Source of the DNA: an uncultured Clostridia bacterium
GTDB taxonomy: Bacteria > Bacillota > Clostridia > Peptostreptococcales > Anaerovoracaceae
Assembly (NCBI GenBank): GCA_938046095.1
Contig: CALIXS010000013.1
Location: 62,001-126,000 of the forward strand
Direction of reading: 5' to 3'
DNA length: 64,000 bases
Under the pieces are notes generated by a model. That model saw only the letters and a list, made by a program, of their open reading frames with translations. It searched no databases and had not been told where the DNA came from. A program made the position numbers and the translations under genes. Positions 33,158 to 42,671 of the stretch are shown here, one piece after another. Position 1 is the stretch's first letter. Every line of letters starts with the position of its first letter.

Positions 33158-33220
33158 ATTTACCTCCGCGTGTAGTATAATCAGTATTGACAGTATACCA
33201 TAATTTTGAAAGGAATATAC

Positions 33221-33742
33221 ATGACGAGAGAAGAACTTCTTGATATCCTTGACCTTGAGGACGGTTCGGGGTTTACGTATTTTGAAAACTTTGCCGAACT
33301 TATGGAAACGCCCGAGCATGTCGATGAGGGCGCTCTTGTGCAGGTGCTGAGGGAGGCGGACGCAAAAACGTTTGCGGAACTTGCCGAAAGCTACTTTTAC
33401 GATATCTCGGAACATATGCCTCAGGATCAGATCGACATCTATAATACGCTCGAAGCGGTAAAGCGTAATATTGTCTCCATGTCGGGCGCAATCGTTAAAG
33501 AGCCGGAAGTTCTTCCGGGACTCTGCTCCGAAATCATACGGTTCAGGGAGTGGTACTCGCTTGACGAACATGTCGAGGTGACAGAGCATGGAGAGGACGG
33601 CAGAAAGAAGATGTCGATAAAGGACGCCTTATATGATTACAGGCTTTCCGATTTAACAAAAAAAGATAATACATACGACTTCAGCGGGGTAACGCCCTAC
33701 GAGCTTGATGAATACTACGTGAACGTCGGAGATCTTCAATGA
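33221..33742 (+). CDS. Acidic protein of unknown function
   Basis: A 173-residue, strongly acidic and probably helical soluble protein; I do not recognise a family. It has no signal peptide or membrane segment. ATG 33221 has AAAGGAAT upstream. Its stop overlaps the start of the YkvI-like gene (ATGA), which shows translational coupling to that membrane protein, and it is divergent from pepF with ~60 bases between. The open frame, coding-like codon use and coupled stop support a real gene. Confidence 0.75.
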   Translation: MTREELLDILDLEDGSGFTYFENFAELMETPEHVDEGALVQVLREADAKTFAELAESYFYDISEHMPQDQIDIYNTLEAVKRNIVSMSGAIVKEPEVLPGLCSEIIRFREWYSLDEHVEVTEHGEDGRKKMSIKDALYDYRLSDLTKKDNTYDFSGVTPYELDEYYVNVGDLQ

Positions 33743-34782
33743 ATTTTATCACAATAGCACTTTTATATCTGAGTACGGTGATGGGTGCGGGCTTTGCTTC
33801 CGGGCGCGAATGCTGGCAGTATTTCGGCGTGTTCGGGAATCGCGGATATCTCGGTCTTATTATAGAAACTGCGCTTTTTGTCGGTATAGGGCTGATGACG
33901 GCGTTTCTCGCAAGACGTCTCAATACCGCCGATCTCTCAAAGATATTACTTCCTTCGGGGCACGAGCGGACGGAAAAGCTCTTCGGCTTAGCCGTAGGCG
34001 TGCTTATCTATTGCGGTACGATATCGATGACGGCAGCCGGCGGTTCATTGCTTTATCAAAGATTCGGGCTTCCGAAGGCCGTCGGAGGATTTTTTATCGC
34101 GCTTCTCGTAATAATAACAGTTATAGGCGGATTTGAGAGGGTCGCAGGCGTTTTCAAAATAATAATGCCTTTTCTTTTTATCATAGTGGTGGGGCTGGCC
34201 GTATATGTCGGTATTACGTTCGATGCGGTTCCATACGCGGATGTCGAACCGGACGTGTCGTCGCTCGCTCCCGTGTGGCCGCTCGGCGCAGTAGTATACG
34301 TGACGTACAATATAATGGGAACGATACCTATAAATTCTCAGTCGGCTCTGAGTGCGGCAGGCCCGGGTCACGCGTATGCCGGAGTCGCTGCGGGAGGTCT
34401 TCTGCTCGCTACGATAGGATTTGTTCTTCTCCGTGCGCTGCTCAAGGATCCCGAGCTTTCCCAAAGTCTCGACCTGCCCATGCTCGGCCTGGCCGGGAAA
34501 ATTTCACCGGTGGCGGGGCGGGTGTTTTTCCTTGTTTTGTTCTTTGCGATATATTCCGCTGCAACTTCGTGCTTTTACGGGTTTTCGACGCGTTTTGGAG
34601 AAAAAAAGCGAAATTCTAAGATAATATTTTTTTCACTTCTCGCCTTTTTTCTCGGTATGTTAGGTTTCAAAAATATGGTAAAGTATATATATCCTGCTAT
34701 GGGATATTTCGGTCTTCTGATCATTATATTGATGACGGTAAGGACTGTACATGAACTGAAAAGGGCGGCAGAAAATAAATGA
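33739..34782 (+). CDS. YkvI-like polytopic membrane protein
   Basis: A 347-residue protein with about ten transmembrane helices, matching the YkvI family, which belongs to the LeuT-fold/APC relatives. The conserved first helix has STVMGAGFASGRE, and a later loop has YVTYNIMGTIPI. The substrate is unknown. It overlaps its upstream and downstream neighbours by four bases each (ATGA), so it is coupled with the acidic protein and the M16 peptidase. Confidence 0.85.
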   Translation: MNFITIALLYLSTVMGAGFASGRECWQYFGVFGNRGYLGLIIETALFVGIGLMTAFLARRLNTADLSKILLPSGHERTEKLFGLAVGVLIYCGTISMTAAGGSLLYQRFGLPKAVGGFFIALLVIITVIGGFERVAGVFKIIMPFLFIIVVGLAVYVGITFDAVPYADVEPDVSSLAPVWPLGAVVYVTYNIMGTIPINSQSALSAAGPGHAYAGVAAGGLLLATIGFVLLRALLKDPELSQSLDLPMLGLAGKISPVAGRVFFLVLFFAIYSAATSCFYGFSTRFGEKKRNSKIIFFSLLAFFLGMLGFKNMVKYIYPAMGYFGLLIIILMTVRTVHELKRAAENK

Positions 34783-36029
34783 TAAAAATCAGCAGACTCG
34801 ATAACGGCATAAGGATAGTGACCGAGCATATTACCGGCGTCAGATCGGTAGCTGTCGGTATATGGGCGGGCGCAGGTGCCGCGTACGAGGAGGACAGGTA
34901 CTCCGGCGTTTCTCATTTTACCGAGCATATGATGTTCAAGGGGACGCCTGACAGGACGGCGATGCAGATCGCCTCCGATATAGATAAGATCGGCGGTCAG
35001 ATAAACGCTTTCACAGGTAAAGAAGCTACGTGCTATTACGTCAAAACGACGGCGGATGAGTTCGAAAGGGCGTCCGACGTGCTCGTGGACATGATAAACA
35101 ATTCCATGTTCGCCAAGGTCGAAATGGACAGAGAGCGCATGGTCGTAAGGGAGGAACTTAAGATGACGCTCGATACGCCTGACGACCTCGCGGTTGAGAC
35201 GGCTACCGATATGATCTTCGCGAACAAAGGTCTCGGCAATTCCATACTCGGAACGCCCGGGAGTCTCGCAAGGATAACGAGCTCCGTAATGCACACGTAC
35301 GTAGACGGAAACTATACCGCCGATAATATAGTCATATCCGTTGCCGGAGCGGTAAACGAAAAAAAAGTGCTCGAATATTTTTCCGACAAGTTTGACGGTC
35401 TGAAGAAAAAAAGGAGCAAAAAGGTGCTCCCGAGAGTGAGGTATGAACCGCAATATAAATCGATCAAAAAAGATATCGAACAGTCTCATATATGCCTTGC
35501 GGCTCCGGGGATAAAGCTTGCCGATGATGATTATTACGCGTTTTCAATACTTACAAATACGTTAGGCGGGAGCATGAGTTCGAGGCTTTTTCAGACCGTA
35601 AGGGAGCGGCAGGGGCTCGCGTATTCCGTATACGCATCGCTCGGTTTGTTCGCGGCGGGCGGATATTTTATGATATACGCGGGAGTCGGACGCAACAACA
35701 TCAGACCTGCTGCCGCTGCGATCAAAAGTGAGATACTGAAGCTCGCAAAGGAGGGCATAACGCAGGATGAGCTCGAGTCGTCCCGGGCGCAGCTCAAGGC
35801 TTCATACGTGTTTTCACTCGAAAGCACATCCGGCAGGATGTTCAGGAACGGGAAAAATACTCTGCTTCTCGGTCGTCCGTACGATGGCGATGAGATAATA
35901 AAGGGATTTTCTCGTGTCACGGCAGACGATATAGACAAAGTCAGAAAAAAAATATCAAAATATGATCGGTACAGCGCCTGCATCGTTTCGCCATCGCGTC
36001 TCGATGTCAGATCGATTGTGGAGGGATAA
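34779..36029 (+). CDS. M16-family zinc peptidase (processing-peptidase-like)
   Basis: A 416-residue insulinase-family peptidase. The inverted zinc motif HFTEHMMFKGT (HxxEH) is at about residue 45, with the distal Glu about 75 residues later. Two homologous halves and the C-terminal SRLFQTVRERQGLAYSVY motif are present. It resembles the YmxG/mitochondrial processing peptidase group, often beside dut in Firmicutes, as it is here. Physiological substrates are not known. Confidence 0.93.
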   Translation: MIKISRLDNGIRIVTEHITGVRSVAVGIWAGAGAAYEEDRYSGVSHFTEHMMFKGTPDRTAMQIASDIDKIGGQINAFTGKEATCYYVKTTADEFERASDVLVDMINNSMFAKVEMDRERMVVREELKMTLDTPDDLAVETATDMIFANKGLGNSILGTPGSLARITSSVMHTYVDGNYTADNIVISVAGAVNEKKVLEYFSDKFDGLKKKRSKKVLPRVRYEPQYKSIKKDIEQSHICLAAPGIKLADDDYYAFSILTNTLGGSMSSRLFQTVRERQGLAYSVYASLGLFAAGGYFMIYAGVGRNNIRPAAAAIKSEILKLAKEGITQDELESSRAQLKASYVFSLESTSGRMFRNGKNTLLLGRPYDGDEIIKGFSRVTADDIDKVRKKISKYDRYSACIVSPSRLDVRSIVEG

Positions 36030-36032
36030 TCT

Positions 36033-36464
36033 ATGAAGCTTATGATCACGAGCAGGAGCGGGAGAGTTCCGAAATATGAAACAAAACAGGCGGCAGGATT
36101 TGACATAGCCGCGTTTCTTCCCGACGGGCCTTTAGTCCTCGGAGCCGGCGAGCGTGCGCTTGTACCGACGGGACTCAGCTTTCAGCTCCCCGAAGGATAT
36201 GAGGCCCAAATAAGGGCGCGTTCGGGGCTCGCCGCAAGAAACGGCATAGGGCTCGTCAACGGCATAGGAACCGTCGACGCGGATTACCGGGGAGAGATAA
36301 AGGTTGCCGTGATAAACTTTTCGAAAGAAGATTTTATAATAAAGGACGGGATGCGCATCGCTCAAGTCGTGGTTAGCAAATTTGAAAAGGCGGACATAGA
36401 GCTTGTGAAGACGCTTTCCCGGACGGAGCGAGGCCCGGGCGGATTCGGGCATACGGGTGTATAG
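36033..36464 (+). CDS. dut: dUTP diphosphatase
   Basis: A 143-residue trimeric dUTPase hydrolysing dUTP to dUMP. All five motifs are visible: AGFDIAA, RSGLAARNGI, GIGTVDADYRGEI (catalytic Asp), RIAQVVV and the C-terminal RTERGPGGFGHTGV that closes over the site. GGAGGG lies upstream of the ATG, four bases after the M16 gene. It overlaps or abuts the dGTPase gene, another nucleotide-pool enzyme. Confidence 0.96.
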   Translation: MKLMITSRSGRVPKYETKQAAGFDIAAFLPDGPLVLGAGERALVPTGLSFQLPEGYEAQIRARSGLAARNGIGLVNGIGTVDADYRGEIKVAVINFSKEDFIIKDGMRIAQVVVSKFEKADIELVKTLSRTERGPGGFGHTGV

Positions 36465-36465
36465 G

Positions 36466-37461
36466 ATGCTGCTTAGAGAGGATATTGAAAAAAGAGAATA
36501 CCTGCTTCTTTCACCTCACGCATCAAGGTCGGCGGAAACGAGGGGCAGAGCCGTATACGAGGAGTCGTCCGATCTCAGGACGGAATATCAGAGAGATCGC
36601 GACAGGATAATACATTCCAAAGCTTTCCGAAGGCTCATGCACAAAACTCAGGTTTTCCTGGGATCGGAAGATGACCATTACCGCACGAGGCTGACTCATA
36701 CGCTCGAGGTCAGTCAGATAGCGAGGACGATATCAAGGGCGCTCGCTCTCAATGAAGATCTTGCGGAGGCGATCGCTCTCGGACATGACCTCGGCCATAC
36801 GCCTTTTGGACATAACGGCGAAGCCGTGCTTAACGAGATCCATCCGGGCGGGTTCAGGCACAATGAGCAGAGTCTGCGCGTTGTCGACAGGCTTGAGTCA
36901 ACGCCGAAACGCGAGGGGATGAACCTGACCTTTGAGGTAAGAGACGGAATACTCAACCATTCCGGTGCACAAATGCCTTGCACGCCGGAGGGCGAGGCGG
37001 TGAGACTTTCCGATCGTATCGCGTATATAAACCATGATATAGATGACGCCCTGCGAAGCGGTGTGATATCGGCGGATGATCTGCCGTCAGGGCCGATATC
37101 ATTGTTCGGCGACCGTCACAGTACGAGAATAGACAATATGGTGATGAACGTCATAACATACAGTAACGGCAGTGATCACGTAAGAATGGACGGGGATCAT
37201 ACGGCAATGCTTGACGAGCTTCGCACTTATATGTTCAGAAATGTATATAACAGCCTCAAAGTCAAAAAAGAAGAAGACCTTAACATGGTTAAGACAACTG
37301 TCGAAGAGCTTTACAGGTTCTATACCGAAAATCCCGATGAAATCCCTCCGGGCGACAGGACAAATATAAGCCGCGACGGAGTGAATGAAACGGTAAAGGA
37401 TTATATTGCGGGTATGACGGACAGATATGCCCTCACGAAGTATCGTTCGATTTTCGGGTAG
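36466..37461 (+). CDS. dgt: dGTPase-like HD triphosphohydrolase
   Basis: A 331-residue HD-domain enzyme that hydrolyses dNTPs (typically dGTP) to nucleoside and triphosphate. The HD metal motif is spread over RLTHTLEVSQ and GHDLGHTPFGHNGE, with the substrate region FRHNEQSLRVVDRLE. ATG 36466 lies just after the dut stop; GTG 36457, overlapping dut, is an alternative, and neither has a clear ribosome binding site. dnaG follows after 70 bases, the same order as in several Clostridia. Confidence 0.92.
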   Translation: MLLREDIEKREYLLLSPHASRSAETRGRAVYEESSDLRTEYQRDRDRIIHSKAFRRLMHKTQVFLGSEDDHYRTRLTHTLEVSQIARTISRALALNEDLAEAIALGHDLGHTPFGHNGEAVLNEIHPGGFRHNEQSLRVVDRLESTPKREGMNLTFEVRDGILNHSGAQMPCTPEGEAVRLSDRIAYINHDIDDALRSGVISADDLPSGPISLFGDRHSTRIDNMVMNVITYSNGSDHVRMDGDHTAMLDELRTYMFRNVYNSLKVKKEEDLNMVKTTVEELYRFYTENPDEIPPGDRTNISRDGVNETVKDYIAGMTDRYALTKYRSIFG

Positions 37462-37531
37462 CTTTTATCAAAATAAAAGGAAATTACCCCCAGACGTAGA
37501 ATATAGTAGTGAAGGTTCGAGGGGCATATCA

Positions 37532-39274
37532 ATGTTGTTCACATCACGATCACTTGCAAACTTAAAGGACCGGATCGATATTGTCGAGGTTGTCTCGAGA
37601 GTCGTGACGCTTAAGCGCGCCGGCAGCAGCTACAAAGGTGTCTGCCCTTTTCACAGCGAAAAGACACCATCCTTTGTAGTATCGGAGCAAAAGCAGATTT
37701 TTACGTGCTTCGGCTGTGGCACATCGGGTGATGCCATAGAATTTGTCAAAAGGTATTATAACCTCGATTTTTCCGAAGCTGTAGAAAAGCTGGCGCAAGA
37801 GTACGGAGTAGAGCTGGAAAAGAGTTCCGGCTACGGCAGGGATCTCGACATCTATTATAAGATAAATAAAGCTGCCGCAACGTTCTTTTACAAGGCGTTT
37901 ACCGAAAAGGCGAACAAAGGATACGCGTATATGAAAAAGCGCGGTTTGTCCAATACGGTCCTTAAAAAATTCGGTATCGGATACGCGGACGAAAAATGGG
38001 ACAGCCTGTACAATCACCTCATCGGCCTCGGCTATGACAAGAAAGTGATACTCGAGCTCGGTCTTGCGACGGAGAGCAAGGGCAAATGTTACGACAAATT
38101 CAGAAACCGCGTGATGTTCCCGATAATCAATACATCCGGGAAGGTCATAGGCTTCGGCGGCAGAGCCATAGCTTCGGGCGATAACCCGAAGTACCTTAAC
38201 TCTCCGGAAAGCGTGATATTCCGCAAAAAGAACAATCTTTACGGCCTCAATCTGACGCGGCAAAGCGTGTCAAAACAGGGGTTTATGATACTCGTCGAGG
38301 GGTATATGGATACCATAGGTCTGTTTCAGGGCGGAGTCGAAAACTGTGCCGCATCGCTCGGCACAGCGCTCACGGAAAACCAGGCGAAGCTCATAAGGCG
38401 GTATGTTCAGGATGTCGTTCTTTCTTACGACGCCGACGGCGCGGGCCGCAGTGCCGCACTCAGAGGCATGGAGGTACTCAGAGAGGCGGGATGCAGAGTG
38501 AGGGTCATGCATGTGACAGATGGCAAGGATCCCGACGAGTTCATAAAGAAGGACGGCAGAGATGCGTTTTTGAACCTTGTTGACAAGGCACTCCCTTATG
38601 CCGACTACAAGATAAGAAACGCGATGCTCGGCCTTGATCTTAATGATCCCGAGCAGCGCATAGAATGCATCAAGGAGATCGCGAAGATCCTTAATGAACT
38701 CGGACTTGTTGAGCAGGATATATACATGAAAAAGGTGTCAGAGGAGTTCGACATTTCGGTGGCGGCGCTCAGCCGCGAAACGGTAGATGCGTCAGCTCAG
38801 GCAGCTCAAAAAAATGTGAAACGGACAAAGCATGACGATACCGGTACGCTTACTCTTGTAGAAAGAGACATATTCCGTATAATATCGCTCGATTGGTCGT
38901 ATGCCGAAAAAGCAGCCCGGGCATCCGATATATTCACGAGCGAGCCGGGCATCAGGATATTTTCTGTTATGCTTGACGATATCAGGGAAAACGGGATGCT
39001 CGATATCGATCGATGCACCGACGCCCTCGATGACGGCGACAGGGCTTTGATATCCGAAGCCATAGACAATATACCGGTGTTTGCCGACCCGGAGACTATA
39101 TTCTCCGAATGTGCGCAGCGTGCAGGTATGGAGGCACTCGAAAAAGAACAGGACAGGATATTGGCACTTCTTGATCTCGCCGAAGATACGGGTGTGTCTT
39201 CGGAAGAACAGACGAGACTCATGCAGCATCTGAGGGAGATACAGACGGAAATAGAAAGGAACAGGGACAGATAG
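37532..39274 (+). CDS. dnaG: DNA primase
   Basis: A 580-residue primase. The N-terminal zinc-binding domain has CPFHSEKTPSF and FTCFGCGTSGD (C-H-C-C ligands). The RNA polymerase domain has KVIGFGGRA and the TOPRIM motifs EGYMD and SYDADGAG. The C-terminal helicase-binding region follows. ATG 37532 has GAGGGG upstream; the frame is open further upstream only through the end of dgt. It heads the macromolecular-synthesis pair dnaG-rpoD. Confidence 0.97.
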   Translation: MLFTSRSLANLKDRIDIVEVVSRVVTLKRAGSSYKGVCPFHSEKTPSFVVSEQKQIFTCFGCGTSGDAIEFVKRYYNLDFSEAVEKLAQEYGVELEKSSGYGRDLDIYYKINKAAATFFYKAFTEKANKGYAYMKKRGLSNTVLKKFGIGYADEKWDSLYNHLIGLGYDKKVILELGLATESKGKCYDKFRNRVMFPIINTSGKVIGFGGRAIASGDNPKYLNSPESVIFRKKNNLYGLNLTRQSVSKQGFMILVEGYMDTIGLFQGGVENCAASLGTALTENQAKLIRRYVQDVVLSYDADGAGRSAALRGMEVLREAGCRVRVMHVTDGKDPDEFIKKDGRDAFLNLVDKALPYADYKIRNAMLGLDLNDPEQRIECIKEIAKILNELGLVEQDIYMKKVSEEFDISVAALSRETVDASAQAAQKNVKRTKHDDTGTLTLVERDIFRIISLDWSYAEKAARASDIFTSEPGIRIFSVMLDDIRENGMLDIDRCTDALDDGDRALISEAIDNIPVFADPETIFSECAQRAGMEALEKEQDRILALLDLAEDTGVSSEEQTRLMQHLREIQTEIERNRDR

Positions 39275-39277
39275 CTT

Positions 39278-40711
39278 ATGGCGGAGAAAAAGGTGAAAGA
39301 AAAGGCCGAATCGAAAAGACAGACTGCAAAGGCAAAGACGACGGCAGTCTCAGCCGAGGACGATACGGACGGCAAAAAGCCTAAAGCGATCAAATCGACG
39401 AAAAAAAGGGGCTGTAAAGCTTCGGCAAAGAATGATACAGAAAGACCTGCGCCGATGTCTGCAGTGAAGGCAGGCACCGATACGTATATCAAAGCGGCGG
39501 AGGAGCATTTGGAGTTCAATGCCGACAGTTTTGCCGATATGTCCGAAGAACAGATAAAAGCCGAACTTCTCACTCACCTTGAAGCCAAGGCCGGGGCATC
39601 GGGCGGAAAGCTCAGCGGTGTCGAAATATCGGACTATCTCTATAATTTTGACGTCGAAAAGGACATCCTCGATGAGGTCTATGATTCATATATGTCCCGT
39701 GATGTCGAAGCCGAACTCGATATTGATTCGGATAAGAACTCGGATGAATTCATAATAGACGATGACAATGAAGACATAGATGTGGACATGAATGTCGCCG
39801 CGGATACGGAAGAAGAGGATGACGGAGTCGTACTCGACAAGGACGGCCGAATAAATGTGGATGCGACCGTACCGAAGGGTATTGCGGTAGACGATCCTGT
39901 GAGGATGTACCTCAAGGAGATAGGAAAGGTGCCTCTTCTGACGGCTGACGAAGAAATCGAACTTGCCAAGCAGATGGAAAAGGGGAATATGGAAGCAAAG
40001 AAACGCCTCTGCGAGGCGAATCTCAGGCTTGTCGTAAGCATTGCAAAGCGCTATGTAGGGCGTGGGATGCTTTTCCTTGACCTCATACAGGAGGGCAATC
40101 TCGGACTCATCAAAGCCGTGGATAAGTTCGATTACCGCAAGGGGTATAAGTTTTCGACATACGCAACCTGGTGGATAAGGCAGGCTATAACACGTTCAAT
40201 AGCCGATCAGGCGAGGACAATAAGGATACCTGTTCACATGGTGGAGACGATAAACAAGCTCATACGTATATCGAGGCAGCTTCTTCAGACTTACGGACGC
40301 GAACCGGCGCCCGAGGAGATAGCGAGGGAAATGGGTATATCGGTAGATAAGGTGCGCGAAATCCAAAAGATCGCACAAGAGCCCGTATCGCTCGAAACAC
40401 CTATCGGAGAAGAGGAGGACAGTCACCTCGGCGATTTTATACCTGACGACGATGTCCCGGCTCCGGCGGAGGCGGCGGCTTTCTCTATGCTTAAGGAGCA
40501 GCTTGTCGAGGTGCTCGACACCCTGACCGACCGTGAGCAGAAGGTTCTCAAGCTGAGGTTCGGTCTCGAAGACGGCAGATCGAGAACGCTTGAGGAGGTC
40601 GGTAAGGAATTCGACGTTACGCGCGAGCGTATCAGGCAGATAGAAGCAAAGGCGCTGCGCAAGCTGCGCCATCCGAGCAGATCGAAGAAGCTCAAGGATT
40701 ATCTGGAGTGA
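39278..40711 (+). CDS. rpoD: Primary RNA polymerase sigma factor (sigma-70 type)
   Basis: A 477-residue housekeeping sigma factor. Regions 1.2-2.4 span PVRMYLKEIGKVPLL to GYKFSTYATWWIRQAITRSI, region 3 ETINKLIRISRQ, and region 4 ends in a helix-turn-helix (LEEVGKEFDVTRERIRQIEAKALRKLR). It is ~100 residues longer than the Bacillus protein because of a Lys/Ala-rich N-terminal tail (about 1-60) and an acidic stretch (about 145-185) before region 1.2. The ATG is three bases after dnaG stops. Confidence 0.97.
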   Translation: MAEKKVKEKAESKRQTAKAKTTAVSAEDDTDGKKPKAIKSTKKRGCKASAKNDTERPAPMSAVKAGTDTYIKAAEEHLEFNADSFADMSEEQIKAELLTHLEAKAGASGGKLSGVEISDYLYNFDVEKDILDEVYDSYMSRDVEAELDIDSDKNSDEFIIDDDNEDIDVDMNVAADTEEEDDGVVLDKDGRINVDATVPKGIAVDDPVRMYLKEIGKVPLLTADEEIELAKQMEKGNMEAKKRLCEANLRLVVSIAKRYVGRGMLFLDLIQEGNLGLIKAVDKFDYRKGYKFSTYATWWIRQAITRSIADQARTIRIPVHMVETINKLIRISRQLLQTYGREPAPEEIAREMGISVDKVREIQKIAQEPVSLETPIGEEEDSHLGDFIPDDDVPAPAEAAAFSMLKEQLVEVLDTLTDREQKVLKLRFGLEDGRSRTLEEVGKEFDVTRERIRQIEAKALRKLRHPSRSKKLKDYLE

Positions 40712-40712
40712 T

Positions 40713-41426
40713 ATGACGAAGCTTACAGAAAGGCTTAAAGCCATAGCCGGAGAAATAAGAAAGGGAGAAACGGCGGCCGACATCGGTACCGATCACGGCT
40801 ATCTGCCCCTGTACCTGTATGAAAAAAAAATATCGCCTAAAGTTATCATGACTGATCTGAGTCCTCACTCGCTCAACAAAGCTAAAACGAATTTTGCCCT
40901 CATTTTTCCGGGGCGTGTGTTCGATTTAAGAGTCGGAGACGGTTTGGATGTTCTCGCCCCCGGCGAGGTCGACAATATCGTCGCCGCCGGGATGGGCGGA
41001 CTTCTGATAAAGGATATGCTCGATTGGGATATCGGCAAGACGAGATCATTTCGCAGGCTGATACTTCAGCCGCGCAATAATGTCGGAAGACTTATGCGAT
41101 GGCTTGATCTGAACGGTTTTGACGTAACAAAATATCAGATAGTAAAAGAAGCCGAAAGGTATTGCGAGATAATCACGGCATCTCCGGGCACAAAAAATGT
41201 CTCGGAAATATCTGAAGCCGAGTATGATTTCCCCGACCTGCTCATGCAAACGGGCGGTCCTCTTACAACGGAATATCTTAGGTTTCATCTCAATAGAGAA
41301 AGCGTCATACTGAACAAAACGGCATGCGGGAGAACTTCGGAGAATGACGGGGATGACCCTGTAAAGTCGATACGTTTCAGAAGAATCGAGAGGATAAGAG
41401 AACTTTTAGCCGAAACGGAGCTCTGA
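40713..41426 (+). CDS. trmK: tRNA (adenine22-N1)-methyltransferase
   Basis: A 237-residue SAM-dependent methyltransferase of the TrmK/YqfN family. The SAM site AADIGTDHGYLPLYL is at about residue 20-35, then MTDLSPHSLNKA and the NIVAAGMGGLLI catalytic segment. Its place directly after rpoD and before the Nif3-like gene is the conserved Firmicutes order. It begins one base after rpoD stops. Confidence 0.93.
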   Translation: MTKLTERLKAIAGEIRKGETAADIGTDHGYLPLYLYEKKISPKVIMTDLSPHSLNKAKTNFALIFPGRVFDLRVGDGLDVLAPGEVDNIVAAGMGGLLIKDMLDWDIGKTRSFRRLILQPRNNVGRLMRWLDLNGFDVTKYQIVKEAERYCEIITASPGTKNVSEISEAEYDFPDLLMQTGGPLTTEYLRFHLNRESVILNKTACGRTSENDGDDPVKSIRFRRIERIRELLAETEL

Positions 41427-41428
41427 CG

Positions 41429-42208
41429 ATGAAATTGACAGATATAGTTAAACTGATAGAAAGTACTGCTCCGCCGGAGCTGCAGGAGGAATGGGACAAT
41501 TCCGGAATTCAGATAGACTGCGGCAACGATATCAGTCTCGTAGTGACAGCGCTCGACGCGACTGATGAAGTGGTAGATGAGGCCGTATGTATGGGAGCCG
41601 ATCTGATAATTACGCATCATCCTCTCATATTCGATCCGTTAAAAAAGCTGTCAGTCGGCGAACCGGTTGCTTCGCGTATCATATCTCTTGTTCGGGCGGG
41701 AATAAGCGTATATTCGTCTCATACCTGCTTCGATAGGGCGCCAAACGGCTTAAACCGTCTTTTCGGAACGATGATCGGTGCGCTGAATATTCAGAACGTA
41801 AACGATTACTGCCGAAAGGGTATCCTGCCTCAGCCTATGAGTCTCATGAAGCTCGCGGAGCATGTTGCGGAAAGTATCGGAGCAGAGGCTGACATCATTA
41901 GAACGGTCGGATCTCCCGAAAGCGTGTTTTCCGAGGTGTATTGGTGTACGGGTGCGGGGGCGGATTTTATCGATGACGTCGCCGAAGATGCAGGCTTATG
42001 CTATATAACCGGTGACGTGAAATATCACGATGCGAGAAAGGCTCAGGAGCTCGGCATCGCCCTCATAGATGCCGGTCATTTCGCAACTGAGCATATTTTT
42101 TCCGAGGCTGTTTGCGTCTTTTTGCGCGAGAGTCTGTCGGAACTCAAGGTGGTATGTGCGGCGGAAAAACCGCCGTTTAACATTAGATTTAATAAAGAAA
42201 GAAGGTAG
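41429..42208 (+). CDS. Nif3-like dinuclear metal centre protein
   Basis: A 259-residue protein of the NIF3/YqfO family, here the short form without the inserted PII-like domain (Bacillus YqfO is ~370). Metal ligands lie in ITHHPLIF, the SSHTCFDRAPNG stretch, and DAGHFATE near the C-terminus. The biochemical role is unsettled; database names such as GTP cyclohydrolase 1 type 2 are not proof of that activity. Three bases separate it from trmK. Confidence 0.92.
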   Translation: MKLTDIVKLIESTAPPELQEEWDNSGIQIDCGNDISLVVTALDATDEVVDEAVCMGADLIITHHPLIFDPLKKLSVGEPVASRIISLVRAGISVYSSHTCFDRAPNGLNRLFGTMIGALNIQNVNDYCRKGILPQPMSLMKLAEHVAESIGAEADIIRTVGSPESVFSEVYWCTGAGADFIDDVAEDAGLCYITGDVKYHDARKAQELGIALIDAGHFATEHIFSEAVCVFLRESLSELKVVCAAEKPPFNIRFNKERR

Positions 42209-42212
42209 TGCC

Positions 42213-42587
42213 ATGAAAAAATCGATAATTCCCGAGAAGGGTGCAAAGCCTATCGGTCCGTATTCTCCGGGCATACAGGCGGAAAATATGCTTTTTGTAT
42301 CGGGGCAAACAGGCAATGATCCGGCAACGGGCAAAACCGCTGATGATGTCGAAACTCAGACGGAGCAGACGCTTATTAACCTCGGCTCCATACTCAAAGC
42401 GGCAGGCTTCGATTATTCACACGTGGTGAAAACGCTCGTTTTTTTGACGGATATGGATGATTTTGTGAAAGTTAATGATGTATATAAAAAGTTCTTTTCC
42501 GAACCGTATCCGGCAAGGTCATGTGTACAGGTTTCGAAACTCCCGGGCGGCCCTAAGATAGAAATAGAGTGTATAGCAGTCAGATAA
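42213..42587 (+). CDS. ridA: RidA-family enamine/imine deaminase
   Basis: A 124-residue RidA/YjgF protein, which releases ammonia from reactive 2-aminoacrylate-type enamines made by PLP enzymes. It has GPYSPGIQAENMLFVSGQ near the N-terminus, VVKTLVFLTDMDDF, the catalytic Arg in PARSCVQVSKLPGG and the IEIECIAV end. ATG 42213 follows GAAGGT. It is the last gene of the long plus-strand run, five bases after the Nif3-like gene, and a strong terminator follows. Confidence 0.94.
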   Translation: MKKSIIPEKGAKPIGPYSPGIQAENMLFVSGQTGNDPATGKTADDVETQTEQTLINLGSILKAAGFDYSHVVKTLVFLTDMDDFVKVNDVYKKFFSEPYPARSCVQVSKLPGGPKIEIECIAVR

Positions 42588-42598
42588 CGTTGTTTTCA

Positions 42599-42638
42599 CC
42601 CCGCCTTTGCGCACAGCTTAAAGCACGGCGGGGTTTTT
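42599..42638 (+). terminator. Intrinsic terminator after ridA
   Basis: CCCCGC (42599-42604) pairs with GCGGGG (42628-42633), followed by T5. The loop contains a further CTTT/AAAG pairing. Confidence 0.85.
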
Positions 42639-42653
42639 ATTTTGTCCCTTCTG

Positions 42654-42662
42654 TGGTATAAT
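42654..42662 (+). promoter_or_regulatory. Extended -10 promoter of rnpB
   Basis: TGG directly before TATAAT (42657-42662) makes an extended -10. No good -35 is present. The expected start is about 42669-42672, where the RNase P RNA begins. Confidence 0.7.
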
Positions 42663-42671
42663 TCATGGGTC

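Noticed and set aside
33158..33589. N-terminal extension of PepF
   Set aside because: The frame stays open but that stretch is antisense to the acidic-protein gene, and the family start at 33157 has a good ribosome binding site.
34575..35489. 304-residue minus-strand open frame opposite the M16 peptidase
   Set aside because: Antisense shadow of a gene with an intact zinc motif; its translation shows no domain or signal.
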